NCBI GenBank assembly: GCA_973895155.1
Contig: OZ316898.1
Location: forward strand, 868,001 to 932,000
DNA from: Marsupella aquatica
Lineage: Eukaryota; Marchantiophyta
DNA: 64,000 nucleotides
Reading direction: 5' to 3'
Shown here: positions 25,757 to 38,800 of the stretch, piece by piece
Layout of the letters: the number at the start of each line of letters is the position of its first letter
Numbering within the stretch: position 1 is the first letter of the stretch
Program-made: the position numbers and the translations under genes
The notes under the pieces: generated by a model
What the model saw: only the letters and a program-made list of their open reading frames with translations
Told to the model about the DNA's origin: nothing
Database searches by the model: none

Positions 25757-26242
25757 TGCTTGAATGCTTCCCTAAAGTCTGCAAAGTGATGGTAATGAAA
25801 TAAAGCGAAGCTTGACAAGGTAGTAGATAGAGCTTTCACGAGATGAAATGAGGCAATAACAAAGTGTGAGCAAACACCTGCAGCCAAGGTCTTGTAGAGA
25901 TTCTGTGAGGGTCGGGGCCAATGTTGTACGTAGGCATTTTTGTACTGTAGGAGGAGATTTCGAGAAGGTCACTGTCTCTCCTTTGTGGTCTATCGCTGGT
26001 TCACGTTTTCCAAGGGCTCTCAATGTACTCAACACGGGAGAAATGAAAGAATGGACGCAGTGCCATTTATTACTTAAATCCGTTCATGAGAGCACACATG
26101 CTTCTCATTATTAATACATAGTAGAGGAGTCCTTTGTACAAATTAAGAAATCTCCACTAGAAGTAAAAGATGAAACTCTGCCTCAAAAAGAAAACGAATT
26201 ATCTTTTATAGACTCCAAAACTATTGCAAAACCCAATTCACA

Positions 26243-27301
26243 CTACGCCAGGTCTTCGTACACATGTGGTCTATTGGGATCAAAGCCTCCTGTACAACTT
26301 GTATCAACACCTACAAAATGAAGGTCTTCTGGAATCATTGTAGGAGGTGTGTGCATAGGTCCCATTGGCTCCTGGCCAGGCACCTCAACTGGAATTGACA
26401 CCCCCACATGCGCTGGTACACTTCGAAAAGTTGTGGTTGGAGTATGTGTGGCGCCCTGAATATCTGCCGACTCCTTTTCATATGCAACCTTGAATTTCTG
26501 AAGCTCCCAAGCTCTCCATTGCTTGAATTCCTGTCTGCAATCATCATCCACTTCTGCTGCCCTCATGGTGAACAAATTGTGAATGCTCTGATCCCGGAGT
26601 AGCTTCAAATGTTTTGAATTGGTGATTGCCATATCCCTTTGGACGTAAGCTACAATCCGAAAAGCAGACTCCTCACTCTTCAGCTTTTTGGCAGCCTTGT
26701 TGCCCATGGGTCGTCCATTGCTGCTAAAGTCCCCAGCAACACTATTATGACAATCATTTGGGTTAATGATTTTTGTAGGCGAATAGGGGGTGGGGGGTAC
26801 ATTCTCCTTGTCTGTAGGTGATGCCTTCCCCTTATCTGCTACAGAGCCCTTTCCTTTCGCCTTCTTGCCCTTTCGTTTATCTGCCATGTCTTCTATAGAA
26901 TGGGAGAAACGTGGGCAATCTTTCAACAAGTACCAGCAGTCCATGAAAGCAAAATCCTCCCCCTTCGGATGCTGCGCCTGATAATGCTCTCGTGCCTTCT
27001 GCAAAGTATCCTCCTGATTGGAACCAGAAAGCCTCAGATCTTCTACATTGGCATACGAACCTGAAAACTTTGCAATGTCATGCTTCAAATCTCCCCATTT
27101 GCTCTTGAGTGATCTTGAGCCTCTCTCTTGGGTAGCTCTCGGCCTGTGTTGATTGTAGTGGCCAGCGACACGATCCCAAAAAGCTTGATTTTTTTGCCCT
27201 GCACCCACAATAGGATCCTGTCCTATGTTCACCCACGACATACACAATTGTTTCAACTCTGCAGACAAAATTTTTTGCCCGCACACACTGTTCGTTGCCA
27301 T
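26243..27301 (-). CDS. Harbinger Myb/SANT-like DNA-binding protein
   Basis: PIF/Harbinger elements encode a second protein with a SANT/trihelix domain that binds the element ends and helps bring the transposase into the nucleus. This 352-residue frame starts at the Met of MATNSVCGQK; upstream in-frame codons to 27550 lack family character. Residues about 10-110 form the Myb/SANT-like part (LCMSWVNIGQDP, FWDRVAGHYNQHRP, RSLKSKWGDLKHDIAKF). A Lys/Ala/Gly-rich basic stretch follows (DKRKGKKAKGKG), then a part like the NAM-associated C-terminal domain (KKLKSEES, EFKQWRAWELQKFKVAYEKE). It is intact, unlike the transposase it faces. Many plant host genomes annotate such ORFs as glutathione S-transferase T3-like or NAM-associated proteins. 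Confidence 0.85.
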   Translation of the reverse strand: MATNSVCGQKILSAELKQLCMSWVNIGQDPIVGAGQKNQAFWDRVAGHYNQHRPRATQERGSRSLKSKWGDLKHDIAKFSGSYANVEDLRLSGSNQEDTLQKAREHYQAQHPKGEDFAFMDCWYLLKDCPRFSHSIEDMADKRKGKKAKGKGSVADKGKASPTDKENVPPTPYSPTKIINPNDCHNSVAGDFSSNGRPMGNKAAKKLKSEESAFRIVAYVQRDMAITNSKHLKLLRDQSIHNLFTMRAAEVDDDCRQEFKQWRAWELQKFKVAYEKESADIQGATHTPTTTFRSVPAHVGVSIPVEVPGQEPMGPMHTPPTMIPEDLHFVGVDTSCTGGFDPNRPHVYEDLA

Positions 27302-27678
27302 CTTTGCCAAGGACCACTCGAGCTCGACAACGTGCAGCAGCCTTTGCGATGCGACAATGCAGAAGCGAGGGAAACTTTGTTGTAGGATTGGATCATGAGG
27401 TCCTTGCAACGCCAGACCACGGTGGGAACAACAACGATTGAAACCGTTGGATGGCGGCAGGACTAGGTAATCTGGGCCGTTGCCAAAGGATGCCGCGCAA
27501 CTTTGGAGTTTCTCCCGGCCCGCTTGTTGAGTGTAGGAGTGCCGTGGCAAGATGTGAAAAAGGTGGGGCTGGGCCGATAGGATTAGGGCTACGGGCGCCG
27601 GTGGGGGACGACATCAGTGGCATCCCCGCCAAATACTGCCGGACCGCTTAGTATAGCGGACCGGTGGGAATGCTCTGA

Positions 27679-29484
27679 TATGCTATGTTTTACGCAAAGG
27701 GCCCTTTACTTTGTAGAAATTTGCTCATTGTTTTGCGTGCCAAAAACTGCTTGGTCCCCTAGGGGAGTCCTAATATCAATTATTGTGATCCATGCTAGCA
27801 TCAACTTCAGATCCCATAAGTAACATGAACAGAGAGGTAAATGTGATAGGATGGGAAGAGATAGTTACATGAGTAATCTCACAACGTGAAACGCTCAAGA
27901 AACCCGAAACAAGGGCCAGTACAGACTCAAAAGGTTTGCACTCAAGATTCATATGAACGCCCAAATACCGGGGGCGCTTACAAAATAGGAGCAAAGTAAT
28001 TTGAAAAGGTGGACATAGATATGGGAGTATAAGCTAATGTTTCAATAGCTATGGGTTTGTTTCACTCTGTGCCCCGCTGGTCTTTGCCGCAGCGGCTGTC
28101 CCTGGAATAACTAGGCATACCATTGCCCTTTATCAATAAGTAAAAAAAAGCTTCATTTTGTGTCTATGGGGGTTCAGTGAGTTTATATGAGCACCTTGTC
28201 AAACTTTGGTATCTATCAGGGCCTTTCTTTCAAAGCAAGTAGAGACAAGGTAGATACCATCACAACACACATAAAACGTGTGGACGATTCCTCACATCGT
28301 ACTTGCAAGATTAACACGGACCCCCTACGTAAGCGAGATGTGGGCTCCCCAAGCTCCGTGTCACTCTCCATTCTGGGAAGTTCTCAAAAAACTTTCTGGA
28401 AGTGTTTTTGAACAATAACCTGTCTGAAGGAAAGCCCTCAAAATAGATTTTTGAACCTGAACTGTTCCAATTGGATCCCCAGGTTTTCAGGACCATCTCG
28501 TGCTCTGTACAGTACTTCCTTCGTACGTTTATATTATTTTATACTCGAAGGTCTCGAAAAAGCCACGAAAGAAGTCCTACAGTCCTACTACTGTGCTTCT
28601 GCTGCTGCTGTTGCCGTAAAGACCTCGATGGACCGTCACCTGACTGCCTTTGGTGACCTCGGTCCACTCTTTACTCGATTCTCCAGAGAGCTTTCATTTC
28701 CACACCTACTGTCCTGCCCGACCGCTGCCACTAGTAGCGTTGTACTAGCTCTCCACAGCAGTAAAGGCCCTCCCGATAAGCTTGCCCTGGGAGGGGAGGA
28801 ACTCAGCAGTACGTTGTCGACGCAGACTTTGTTTTTCCGTGTGCACAAGTCGTGGGTTCAGTCTCAGATCCTGTAGTGTTGATTGCCACAACCGCTGTGC
28901 TGTGGTTTTGTAGGCCGGTGAGGGGTTTTCGGTCGGATCAGGTTTTGAGGCTGCAGAGATTGTGTTGTGTCGTTGTTTTGTTGAGGTTCTTTTCTCAACT
29001 GTTTGTGGGGTTCCTAATGTTGTGGACGAGGCGGCCAGATAGATCACGTGTTCTCGGTCAATAGGATCGCTATGAGTCTGGATGTTCCGCATGTTGCTGA
29101 TAGTGTCTCGAGTGCTGTGTGACTAACCCATACGGGCCTTCCAGATCGGCTTCACAAGGCGTGACACTTTTGGACTAGCTGTTGCTCGACACTCGACTTT
29201 TTAGATCTGGGCATGTCCCACGGGTTGGAGTATTTGGTTGGAGTATTTTGCAGGAACGGTCGAAAGGGGATGAAATTGGACGAGAGTCTCCGCTGCGGCT
29301 CTGTCTGGATAGACTGTGGAAAGATGCAAACGATTGCATCAATAGGTGTCATGTCTTAGCGCTTGATTGCAAAAGACCCCATCTGTGGTAGAAATGGGCC
29401 ACACATATTGAGCTCCGTCTCGACTCATATTCCTTGCCGGGGTACTAGTTGAGGAAGTGGTTTGGGGCAACGGAGGGGACTTTG
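27679..29484. other. intergenic and promoter / 5' UTR of the bHLH gene
   Basis: No gene is supportable. The last kilobase is richer in G and C and in short upstream ATG-stop frames. It should contain the promoter and leader of the intronless bHLH gene starting at 29485. No TATA box or other element is clear enough to call. Confidence 0.55.
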
Positions 29485-31491
29485 ATGGCTGCCATAAGAG
29501 GCCCCAGAGCACCATGGGAGGAGGAGCAGCATGCAATGATGGAGGCGTTCGTTGGGTCTGCCCCAGGTCTCGATCTATCTATTCCTGGTATTCCGGAGGA
29601 GCTTCCAGTGCAGTCCGTGAGTGAGAGTGCGCTGCAGCAGAGGTTGCAAATTCTCGTGGAAGGGTCTGCTGCGTATTGGACTTATGCTATATTCTGGCAA
29701 CTTTCTTACTATCCGAATGGAGATAAGATGCTCTGTTGGGGGGATGGGTATTTCAGGGGTCCGAAGGAGGCTGAAATTGTGGACCAGTGGAGCTCTGCTT
29801 TTCAAGAAGCTCAACTGATCAGAAGGAAAGTGCTGAGGGAGCTCCAGGCTCTGGTGTGCAGCACGGATGAGGATTCAACAGCTTCCACAGGCATGGATTA
29901 TGTGTCTGATACGGAGTGGTTCTACCTGGTCTCCATGTCATACTTCTTCGCACGTGGTGTCGGGACACCTGGTCGAGCTCTTGCAAAGGGTACTCATGTG
30001 TGGCTCCTTGGAGCAAACAATGTCCCTAATACCGTTTGTACCAGGGCTGATTTGGCGAAGATGGCCGGCATTCAGACAATTGTTTGCGTTCCAACGAGGA
30101 ACGGTGTGGTTGAGCTGGGTTCAACAGATTTGATTGGTGAGAGCGGTGAGCTTCTACACAGTATAAGGACTGTTTTCGATGACAGTATGTATGACCAGAG
30201 TCACACAGATCCAAGCGACAGCTTATTTCCAGGTAACAAACAGATCGAAGTGGGTTTAAGGTTGTCTCCAGGAATTGATGTCAATACCGATCTGTATTCG
30301 AGCTCGTTTGGGACCAATCCTGATAGAGTGAAGGGGACTTTACCTGGAAATATGGAATCTCTGGATGATTTCCTCTTGGAGGACTCCCCATTGGGGGATG
30401 CCTCCCTAGAAACTGACAACTATAACCTTAGCAATGTTGGTGTGTCACATCCTGATCCTAATGGAATCAGTATCAAAGACGTTAAGGTTGACTCTAGGAA
30501 GATATTGAGCTACTCATCGACTCAAGCCAGCAGCGGGACAGCTACGACGGGAGATGTCTTAAATCCACAGCTGTTGAACCGGAAGTTCTCATCAGCAAAT
30601 CTCCGCCAAGAGCAGGACCCAGTTTACTCTTCCAAGCTGGGAGGAGGAAGGTTTCCAAGTGAAGCTAGAGAGGATGGTAGGGAATCTTCTGTGAATGCAC
30701 AAGGTGCGCTTGAGAGTCGAGGACCTGTAAGTTTTATCACTCGTTCTACCCTTGAGACAGAGCCGGATATTGATTCTGAGGCAGAGGTTTCATACAAAAA
30801 TCCTGTGGTGGTAGAGCCGAAGCCTCCCCGGAAAAGGGGTAGAAAGCCAGCACATGATCGGGAGGAGCCTCTTAATCATGTTCAAGCTGAGCGACAGCGG
30901 AGGGAAAAGCTCAACCAAAAGTTCTATGCGCTTCGTTCTGTCGTACCGAATGTATCAAAGATGGATAAAGCTTCTTTATTAGGGGATGCCATTGCGTACA
31001 TACAAGAACTTCAACGAAAGCTTGCAGTTTTCGAGAAGAAAACTGAAGTTGGGGGTTCGACTAGGCCCAAAATCACATCACAATCTAGCACAGCCGCAGC
31101 TGCTGCATCCATGCTTGGTTCTCATGAAAGTAGTCGTACCTCCAGGAGTTTTTCTGGTGAGTACTTACTCGATGAAAAGTCGAGCGTAAACATTGAACTT
31201 ATGGGAAGGGACGCGCTGGTCAGGGTTAGCCACCTGAAAGATGCATATTCTGTGTCTCTTTTGATGTCGACATTGCAAGATTTGCAGATTGAAGTCCGCC
31301 ATGCAAATTTTTCCATGGTAGAAGACAGAGCATTTCATGTAATTATTGGCCAGATGAATGAGGCAAGACTCTTCACACAAGATCAACTGCTTGGAGCCAT
31401 CAGTAGATCATTTGGATGCAGCAGAATGGCTACTGACGATGACCAATTAGCTTCGAGTGATAGAAGATCGGCAGCGAGCCTTAAAGTATGA
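29485..31491 (+). CDS. MYC2-like bHLH transcription factor, intronless
   Basis: A 668-residue nuclear transcription factor of the MYC2/bHLH subgroup III(d+e) type, the group that in plants controls jasmonate-type responses and is held in check by JAZ proteins. Residues about 35-230 are the bHLH-MYC_N region ([57 protein letters not shown]), which contains the JAZ-interaction and activation parts in known members. A basic stretch [10 protein letters not shown] precedes the bHLH at about 465-515 ([39 protein letters not shown]). The His-Glu-Arg pattern for G-box binding is present. A C-terminal ACT-like part follows ([15 protein letters not shown]). Upstream in-frame codons begin only with TTG, so the ATG at 29485 is the start. 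No coding intron is seen, as in known MYC2 genes. Confidence 0.94.
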   Translation: MAAIRGPRAPWEEEQHAMMEAFVGSAPGLDLSIPGIPEELPVQSVSESALQQRLQILVEGSAAYWTYAIFWQLSYYPNGDKMLCWGDGYFRGPKEAEIVDQWSSAFQEAQLIRRKVLRELQALVCSTDEDSTASTGMDYVSDTEWFYLVSMSYFFARGVGTPGRALAKGTHVWLLGANNVPNTVCTRADLAKMAGIQTIVCVPTRNGVVELGSTDLIGESGELLHSIRTVFDDSMYDQSHTDPSDSLFPGNKQIEVGLRLSPGIDVNTDLYSSSFGTNPDRVKGTLPGNMESLDDFLLEDSPLGDASLETDNYNLSNVGVSHPDPNGISIKDVKVDSRKILSYSSTQASSGTATTGDVLNPQLLNRKFSSANLRQEQDPVYSSKLGGGRFPSEAREDGRESSVNAQGALESRGPVSFITRSTLETEPDIDSEAEVSYKNPVVVEPKPPRKRGRKPAHDREEPLNHVQAERQRREKLNQKFYALRSVVPNVSKMDKASLLGDAIAYIQELQRKLAVFEKKTEVGGSTRPKITSQSSTAAAAASMLGSHESSRTSRSFSGEYLLDEKSSVNIELMGRDALVRVSHLKDAYSVSLLMSTLQDLQIEVRHANFSMVEDRAFHVIIGQMNEARLFTQDQLLGAISRSFGCSRMATDDDQLASSDRRSAASLKV

Positions 31492-32846
31492 CTGCATGAC
31501 TGGTGCCCGACGTTTCACATATGTTAAGACTAGATTAATTAGATTTTGAAGGAGCACATTTTCGAGGATTTCGTGTAACCAATGGCAGAATGCCTTTCTA
31601 GTGACTGAAGAGAGGATTGCGACTTATTGACGAAGACAGATGCTGGGCACGCACCTACAGAATTCTCTTTTGGGGTTGTTTCTTGGTTGTACATAAAAAG
31701 TGATGACAGGCTACCACAGAAGGCGTCAACACTGGTCCCTGCAGGCAGCTTTTGTGGACGTCCATTTGTTTTAATGAATGTAGTAGTCATTTTTATATCA
31801 AGCAAAAGCGATGGATGCAGATGCTGCCACTGTCTTTCATCAACTTGGCTCAAAGTGTAAAATTTTGAGAACGGCAAGCTTCATTTCCAAGTTTTTGTTG
31901 TAGACTACTGTCATACACTGGCAGAAGAAACAGCCTTGCTGTCTTTAGTTCCTGAAAGGTTTTCGACATTAGGGATCTCGGGAAGCCTTTTGGAACCATA
32001 TAATCCAGGTTTGAAGGTGTTTTTTGATATTTTCCAGAAACAAGTCCAAAAAGGTATATCATATCTGAAGCGTTGTCCGCTTGGCTTGTCAAATGAGAAG
32101 TTTCCGGAAAGCCAAAAGTTTACTTCTGACAAAAAGTAGGAGCTGGGATTTGTATTTCTCGAGAGGGAACCGACTAGGCCATCTAATGTTCTAGTTACGT
32201 TTGAGAGGTGAATGGCAATCTTGACTGATTCGATTTTGAATGTCGTTGAATGATGACTCAAAGTATCTCCGGTACATAGCCATCCGTTATATGCACGAGG
32301 TTTCGAGTACTTTGCATTGGCACGGCTTGCAAAGGTTGAGGGGCATGCTTGCTGGAATGAATCCCTTGTATCCTCGGTGGGTCCATTTTTCCCGAGGTAC
32401 AAATCATGGATCATGACAATGGTGTCGTCATTGTTGGACTTCTGTTAGTTGTCGACGGCCAGAGTGCACATGTTACAGGAGGAGCAATGCGAAAGGAGCT
32501 TGGACGTGGGCACATATGCCTATGTGTACCATTTTTAGTCATCTGCAGTAGCCTGGCGGGTTGACATCCTCATGAAAATAAAGGCAGCGACACACAGCGT
32601 ACAATTGTGGAAAAGGGGGCCATTGTAAAGTGTCGTTCTCGGAAGACACCATGGATTCAATCCATCAGAATTTCACTGGCTTTTAGAATTTCGATCAGCA
32701 AGTTATCGAGATATTATAACACTGTTCTCTGTACGGAATCCGTTCGAACCACGAGCATCTATGTACACGGTGTGTAGCCTTCCCATCGATCTTCAAAGTC
32801 CATGGATTAGAACAGAGTATGGTTGCGTGATCCCTGCCAGCACACG
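31492..32846. other. intergenic between two convergent genes
   Basis: This stretch holds the 3' UTRs of the bHLH gene (plus) and the TTC39-like gene (minus), whose stop codons face each other. An AATAAA at 32577-32582 on plus is a possible polyadenylation signal but lies far from the bHLH stop. No independent gene is seen. Confidence 0.6.
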
Positions 32847-35800
32847 TCAGGGATGCTCTTTGACTGTCACAGTCCTCAAAAGTTCAGACACACGACGCAA
32901 GTTCAAAGCAGAACGCATGCTGGCTTGTGAAGAGGACAAATCGTTCTCACAAGCCCTGCGAAACATTCGCAGGCGCTCACTCACTACAAATTTGAGACGA
33001 GTTTGGAACTCATGTGGAGGGAAATGGACACTCCTTTCCAACAGATTGAGCCCGTCAGGTGAGGTGGCCTCATTGTTCAAGAGCAGTGACCCCCACTCAA
33101 AACACGCGTATGGTAGTATGTTTCTGCAAGCAATGCAACAAGAGTTTGATGTAACCTTTTGTGCCAATAAAGCGCAGAGTACCTTCTAAGACGAGTTGTT
33201 ATCATTTACTACAACCTAACAACGATTTTCTACGATCTCAATTTTCAGCCTGCCTTCCTTGCTGTGCTATTACATCTTGTCTGAACAATTAAAATTAACT
33301 TGAAGGGGACTCAAAAATACGGATTGATCTCAAGAGCTTTTTGAATGCATGCTGTCTTAAAAACTAACTGCAATGATCTGCCATATTTTCTTTGTCGAAT
33401 GCAAGTCATCTACATATGTACGAGTGTTCGAGCGAGATGCACTCACTACTCTGGTGCCTGCACAATAGCTTGCACACAATTTCACATGTAGACCAACATG
33501 ATGCCAGGTGATTGCTGCAAGGGTTTTGGATAATTCCATCAAGTGAACTTCTCTTTCTATGCACCATAGATCAATGCGTGAAGTTATTCTGAGCAGGATT
33601 CGAGTTCTCACCCTGGTGTAACGTCTGTTTGCCCCACCACATAGCGAAAATTAGCTTCGGCTTGTTTGATGTCCCCAAGACTTCGTTGGCAAAGTGCTAG
33701 TAAATATCTGCCACAAAGATCCACCCTCGGCTGAATCAAGTTTGCATGATGTGTAGCAATTGGGTTCATTATCTAATTCAACATGTCTCAAGTATTGTTT
33801 TACATAATCCATCACTGAAACTGGGTCAAGCTTATTTCATCCGACTTTCTTGGAATTGAAAGTTATCCAGGACATGACTGGGGGAGCCATCTTGGCCACC
33901 TACCTGCAGAGAATTTTGCTTTCCTTTGTCCATTTATGTTCAAAGCCATTTCCAACAATGGGGCCCCTTGATGCTTGCAAAGAAGGTTGAGCGAGAGCGT
34001 GTGTTGTCTCATCCTCTCCTTCCTCGTCAGGCTCAGGAATCCTTGACTTGCTTTGAAAGGCAATCATACGATGACTCGTCATTACTGATCCTGCCTTCCC
34101 TGGTGTGGCATTCTTGGACTCAGGAGTGGTGGATGTACTAGTACCACCTGTTGGAGGCTTTCGTGGGTTCTGTCCCTGAGAAAGAAAGAGGATATATATA
34201 TATATGTAGTTGGTGTTCAAGTCCTCGATCATGAACATGTTTACGAGGTAGACCAATCATTAGTTTACACTAGCTTGACTACCCGTTTATTTTGAGCCTA
34301 AATGGAGGTGAGTACAAAAAAACCTTTCAAGAGAAAGATTCCCTATAATTCATCATCATATATGATTTGTCCCCATTCCTTGCAACCCCACTTTCATGCA
34401 CCCCCAAAGTTAAGTGACTACCCTGAGTTACATTCTAGAGGCTTCATTCTAGACCTATGCCATAAAAGTTATTTTTGGATCTCAATTTACTAGTAAGATT
34501 CTCCCCCCTTTGGCACCCTCCTGCCTTGAACAGGGCTGGCAAAGGGGGTGAATGGAAATCAACCCTTATTAAGCTCTAGTACCAAGTCTTTGCAAGACCG
34601 TGACATATTTAGTTACAATGGGAGTTGCACTTGTTTGAATGTTGCTGAACGTACTGATGAGGTTGCCTCATAATCTGAAGCCCTCTTGGGAGCTTGATTG
34701 ATCAAGGTATCACCAATGCGATCCCTATGACGCTCAAGTGTGACTTTGTCCATGTGATGGAAACCGTTGTACACTGCAATTATCTCCAAGGCTGGAAATA
34801 ATGGTACCTGTTTTCCACTGCATGTTGTTTAAATCATAGCTCGCATATTTATTCTCCTAGTTCTGACAGCAGCATTCATTTGTGAGTACCTCTAAAAGAT
34901 TGAACAATCATGACGGTCCTTTTGGGACTTGAACCATGTTTCACTGTCCCTACCACCAAAAAATGAGGTATTTGTTTGATTGTCCCTCAAAATGAAACTT
35001 GTTACTTGATCTACCCTCTGAGGTCTATCAACGATCCAGATCTGAGATTGAAAGCTCCATCAATGGTCTAGATTGGGGAAAAGTATTGAGGGGGTTGATT
35101 AAGCAAACTTTTTCCAGAAGGGGGTCTGCTAACCATATCTCTCACAAAAAAATAGAGGTGGACAAACATTTGTTCAAAGCAAAATAATTTCTGGAATGAT
35201 TCCAGGGTTGAAATAGGCCTTTTTCAATATTAGACTTGCATTTCTCAATATTAAACTTGCATACACATACAAGAAAATTTGGCAAAAATCTTATGTTTTA
35301 TCGTTTGCAGCCATTCTTACTAGATGATCTTTAGCATCTATTTGAAAAACAACTTTGGACCTGCCCATATGTCTTGAAATCTTCAGCAAGGTGCACTGCA
35401 AAATTCTCCATGGCAGTTGGGGTTGCTTTTTTGCTTGCAACCATTCCTGGTATATCTTGCAACATCTTTGATGCCTCATGATGATACTTTTCATCTGCCT
35501 CCCAATAGCATGATGCTTGAAGAAAGGAATAAAGTGGCTTGAAATGGGTTGTGTTCTGCAAAGAACCAAAGATCAGATTTGTAGTCCAACTCAGAAGAGA
35601 GAGGCAAGCAAAATAATAATAATAATCGTAACTAAGACCTTGTAAAATGCACAATGTTGTGGCTGGTAAGGATGTGATCAACAATTAAAAGAAAGAAATA
35701 AGTCTGTGTGAAGAATGTGAGGCAAAATTAAAATCATATTAAATGACGAGGGGGAAGCAGAAAAGGGAGAGAACAGTGAGGACCTTGTACAATGCACCAA

Positions 35801-38800
35801 ATATTTGACTGGCTCTAACAAAATCGCCTTGTAGAAAGAAAGTCCATCCAAGTTCATCCAATATGAAACTTTTCAGCTTCAACGTGAGCCCACCCTCTTC
35901 ATCCCCTTTTGCAGTGGCATTATACATTTTCTCTATTGATGCAGTGGCTGCTTGCAGCCTACCTTCGTATGTTACCAAACGTGCCTGCAATATGCCAAAA
36001 ATTGAGCTCTCTTTCCAAGCTATTGGAAGCATGTTTAGAACATTTTTTGCTCCAACTGCATTCTCTTCACAGTATGGCAAGAGCCCCATTATGATTGTGT
36101 AATCTGTCAACAAACAAACATGGCTTCACCGATCTGTGAAATAATTATATGTTTTCAAATATTCACAAAAGGGGGTGGATTTGAGATGTCACTCTAAATG
36201 TGTTTTTCCCATCCATTCATGTACTTTGAAATAAGTAAGATGTTGAAATTCCATTATCCTAACAGTCAGTCAAATTGACCAGTTAGGCTCCCATTGATTG
36301 TTGTGGAAAGCAAGAAAAATCTCTTTTGTTTGCTGTGAAACTCTCCACACGTTCATGAAGCCAACTTGTGTGAACTGTGTTTGCCATAAAAATATTATTC
36401 ACAAGAGAGCTTCTTAAAACAGTCCTGAATGCTCTCAAGAATTTCATATTATTTTCAGTGATTTATTTTAACTGGACCATTTGGGAAGCATCTTCATTCA
36501 AGTCACAAAATCCTTGAAGCGAAGAGTTACACAAACTTACACTCAAGCAATAGAACTACAGCAAGTGGAGCTCTACAATGATGAAGAGTAGACACCTTCC
36601 GAAGCCGTGCAAGGCCTTGTTCTCTATCACCAGGAACCCCCATCAGTTCAATGGCTTTTTGATAATTTGAAGGAATCAGAGAAATCAAGAGGTTGAAGGC
36701 ACCAATTCCAAACTGAACACCAATTCTCAAAGAAGCCAATTCTTGATCCTCTTTCACACCGTCTTCAAGCTTCTCCAGGTTTCCAGCTGCTGCTCTCACT
36801 CCTTCATAAACCATCTCCCCGGTTGGTGGTGCAAGTATTGGATCATAGTTTTGGGATCTGGACCTTTTGAGAGGATTCGATGGACTTGGGTTTGATGTAC
36901 TTGCTCCTCCCATCTCTAGTTTATCCTACATGAATAATCAATTTATTGCAAAATCGTTTTGCAGTTGCTCAAGAATAAAATAACCAAAGGCAACCATAAG
37001 ATGACAACAAAACATTCTTCAAATGTTATGATCGAGAGAGAGATATGTCTTTCAGTCTGAGTACGAGTAAAAGACTTGCTTCGGAGATTACAAAGGCTGA
37101 TATATATTTCCATAATGGCAAAACCAGTCTAGATTCCTCAAGTAATTTTATAATGAACAAGTATGTCACCATTGTGAATGCGTCATCATCGCTGTCGTCA
37201 TCATTGTAATCCATGTTCAATTCCAGTCCCAATTCTCCAAGAGTGGTGTAGGTGCCCCCCAAAGCAACCCATTCGTTTTGGAGTTGTTTCAATTTACTTT
37301 GACAGTGCTGGTATATGCTCCATGTTCGCTTCACAGTGTATCCTACTTTAACAACTGCTCCCCAACTTTCTCCAGCTGCCACTACCTGAATTTGCAACGT
37401 TTTAATATAGCCAAGTCTATTCTTCATTGCGTCATTGTGAGAATCTTTCAATATGTTTTCAGCTACTACAGTAACTTGACTTTCTTTTCAAATTTTCTGA
37501 CAAAGCAGACATTGGTGTTATGGCTTCACTTTGAAAGGACTATCCTGTTCTTCATATTCACTTGTACTACTGTGTTCATACTTAGCTCATCTTTAGCTCA
37601 TGAACGAGGTTTTAAGGCAGAATTTTCAGAACTCTGGCTTTTCAATCACTAAACTGGTTCCTTATAATATTTAATAGTCTGTCCCAATCTTCATACTGTC
37701 CAAAATTAACATACAATCTTGGATGCAGTGTGAATGGAGAAATAATGAGCTAACCTTTTTAGAAGTGTTGTCAAAGCAGGAATTCAACTTACTAAGATTT
37801 TAAGGCTGGATTTGCATTTGATCAATAAGCTTCTCAAATTTTGCTTCAATCCAGGCATGTCTTTCACAACAATATATATTTCTGGACTGTCTTACTTAGT
37901 GGTATGGAATAACAGCTAATTACTCAAAAGTAAACTAGTGTGGAAATTGTCCCTAATTCTTAAAGATTATCTTGCATTAGTGAATGGGGTACAAGGTAGA
38001 ACCTGCAAAAGGGAAGTCATGAGGTGACACTCGCCTTGGATTAGCAAGGCCCAAAGGCGCATTCGACGTGCAATGTGGTTTGATAGCACTTCTCCTCTTT
38101 TGAGTTTACCTGACTCGGCTTGGTCAAAGCTACCAATGTCTATATCATCCTCATCATCAGGGATGTTAGGGTTGTCCACTGGCATCAACTTAGCTGATGC
38201 TTGTGCTCCCACAGGTCCTGCTTTGCTCAAAGCTGTTGCTGCTGACTTCCTCACCCAGGTAGTCATAGCATCCACAGTCTCTTGTGCTGCCTCTGCTACC
38301 TTCTTCAGTTTGCTATGGGTTCGCCATCTACATACAAATAGATGTACTTTGGTCAATAATCATATTATGAAATATGCAGTAAGACTCAAGATACATTTTT
38401 TGCTATCAACTAAAAGAATTGGCATCACTATGGCCTCCAATCAGTGCCTTGAAGGTTTTGTATGTTAACATGGCTATTAAGCGTTCTCAAAGTGTCAATA
38501 AATATGTAAACATGTTTTGAGATGAAACTTTGGGGGTGCTTTCCACCTCCATTTATTGATTTGCATATTGCAATCTCCCTAGAAAAAAGAAGAAGAAGAA
38601 GAAGAAGGGGAAACCTTGTTGGGGACAGATGGGGATAATTATATTAGTCACCTTTGGGCTTGCTCAACGGCAAGAGCTGCAGTGTCTTTGAGAAGAGAAA
38701 TAGCAAACTCAATGTCGTCAGGTTCAAAGGACATGAGGGCAACATATGAGGATACTTCAGCATGGTGCAAGCTGAAGCGTGCATGGCCAGCTTTCAGAGT

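Larger units (their letters stand above)
23325..27675 (+). mobile_element. PIF/Harbinger DNA transposon with TIRs and both typical genes
   Basis: The left end reads GAGCACTCCCACCCGGTC and the right end, reverse-complemented, GAGCATTCCCACCGGTC: an imperfect terminal inverted repeat of about 20 bases. The trinucleotide tga flanks both sides (23322-23324 and 27676-27678); the family usually makes a 3-bp TWA duplication. Inside are the two genes that define PIF/Harbinger elements, convergently arranged: a DDE transposase on plus (23662-25006) and a Myb/SANT-like DNA-binding partner on minus (26243-27301). The element is 4351 bases. The transposase has at least two frameshifts, so this copy is not autonomous. 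Confidence 0.9.

Noticed and set aside
32761-33189. 142-codon plus-strand ORF
   Set aside because: It is antisense to the last exon of the TTC39-like gene, whose minus-strand frame has family similarity and correct phase.
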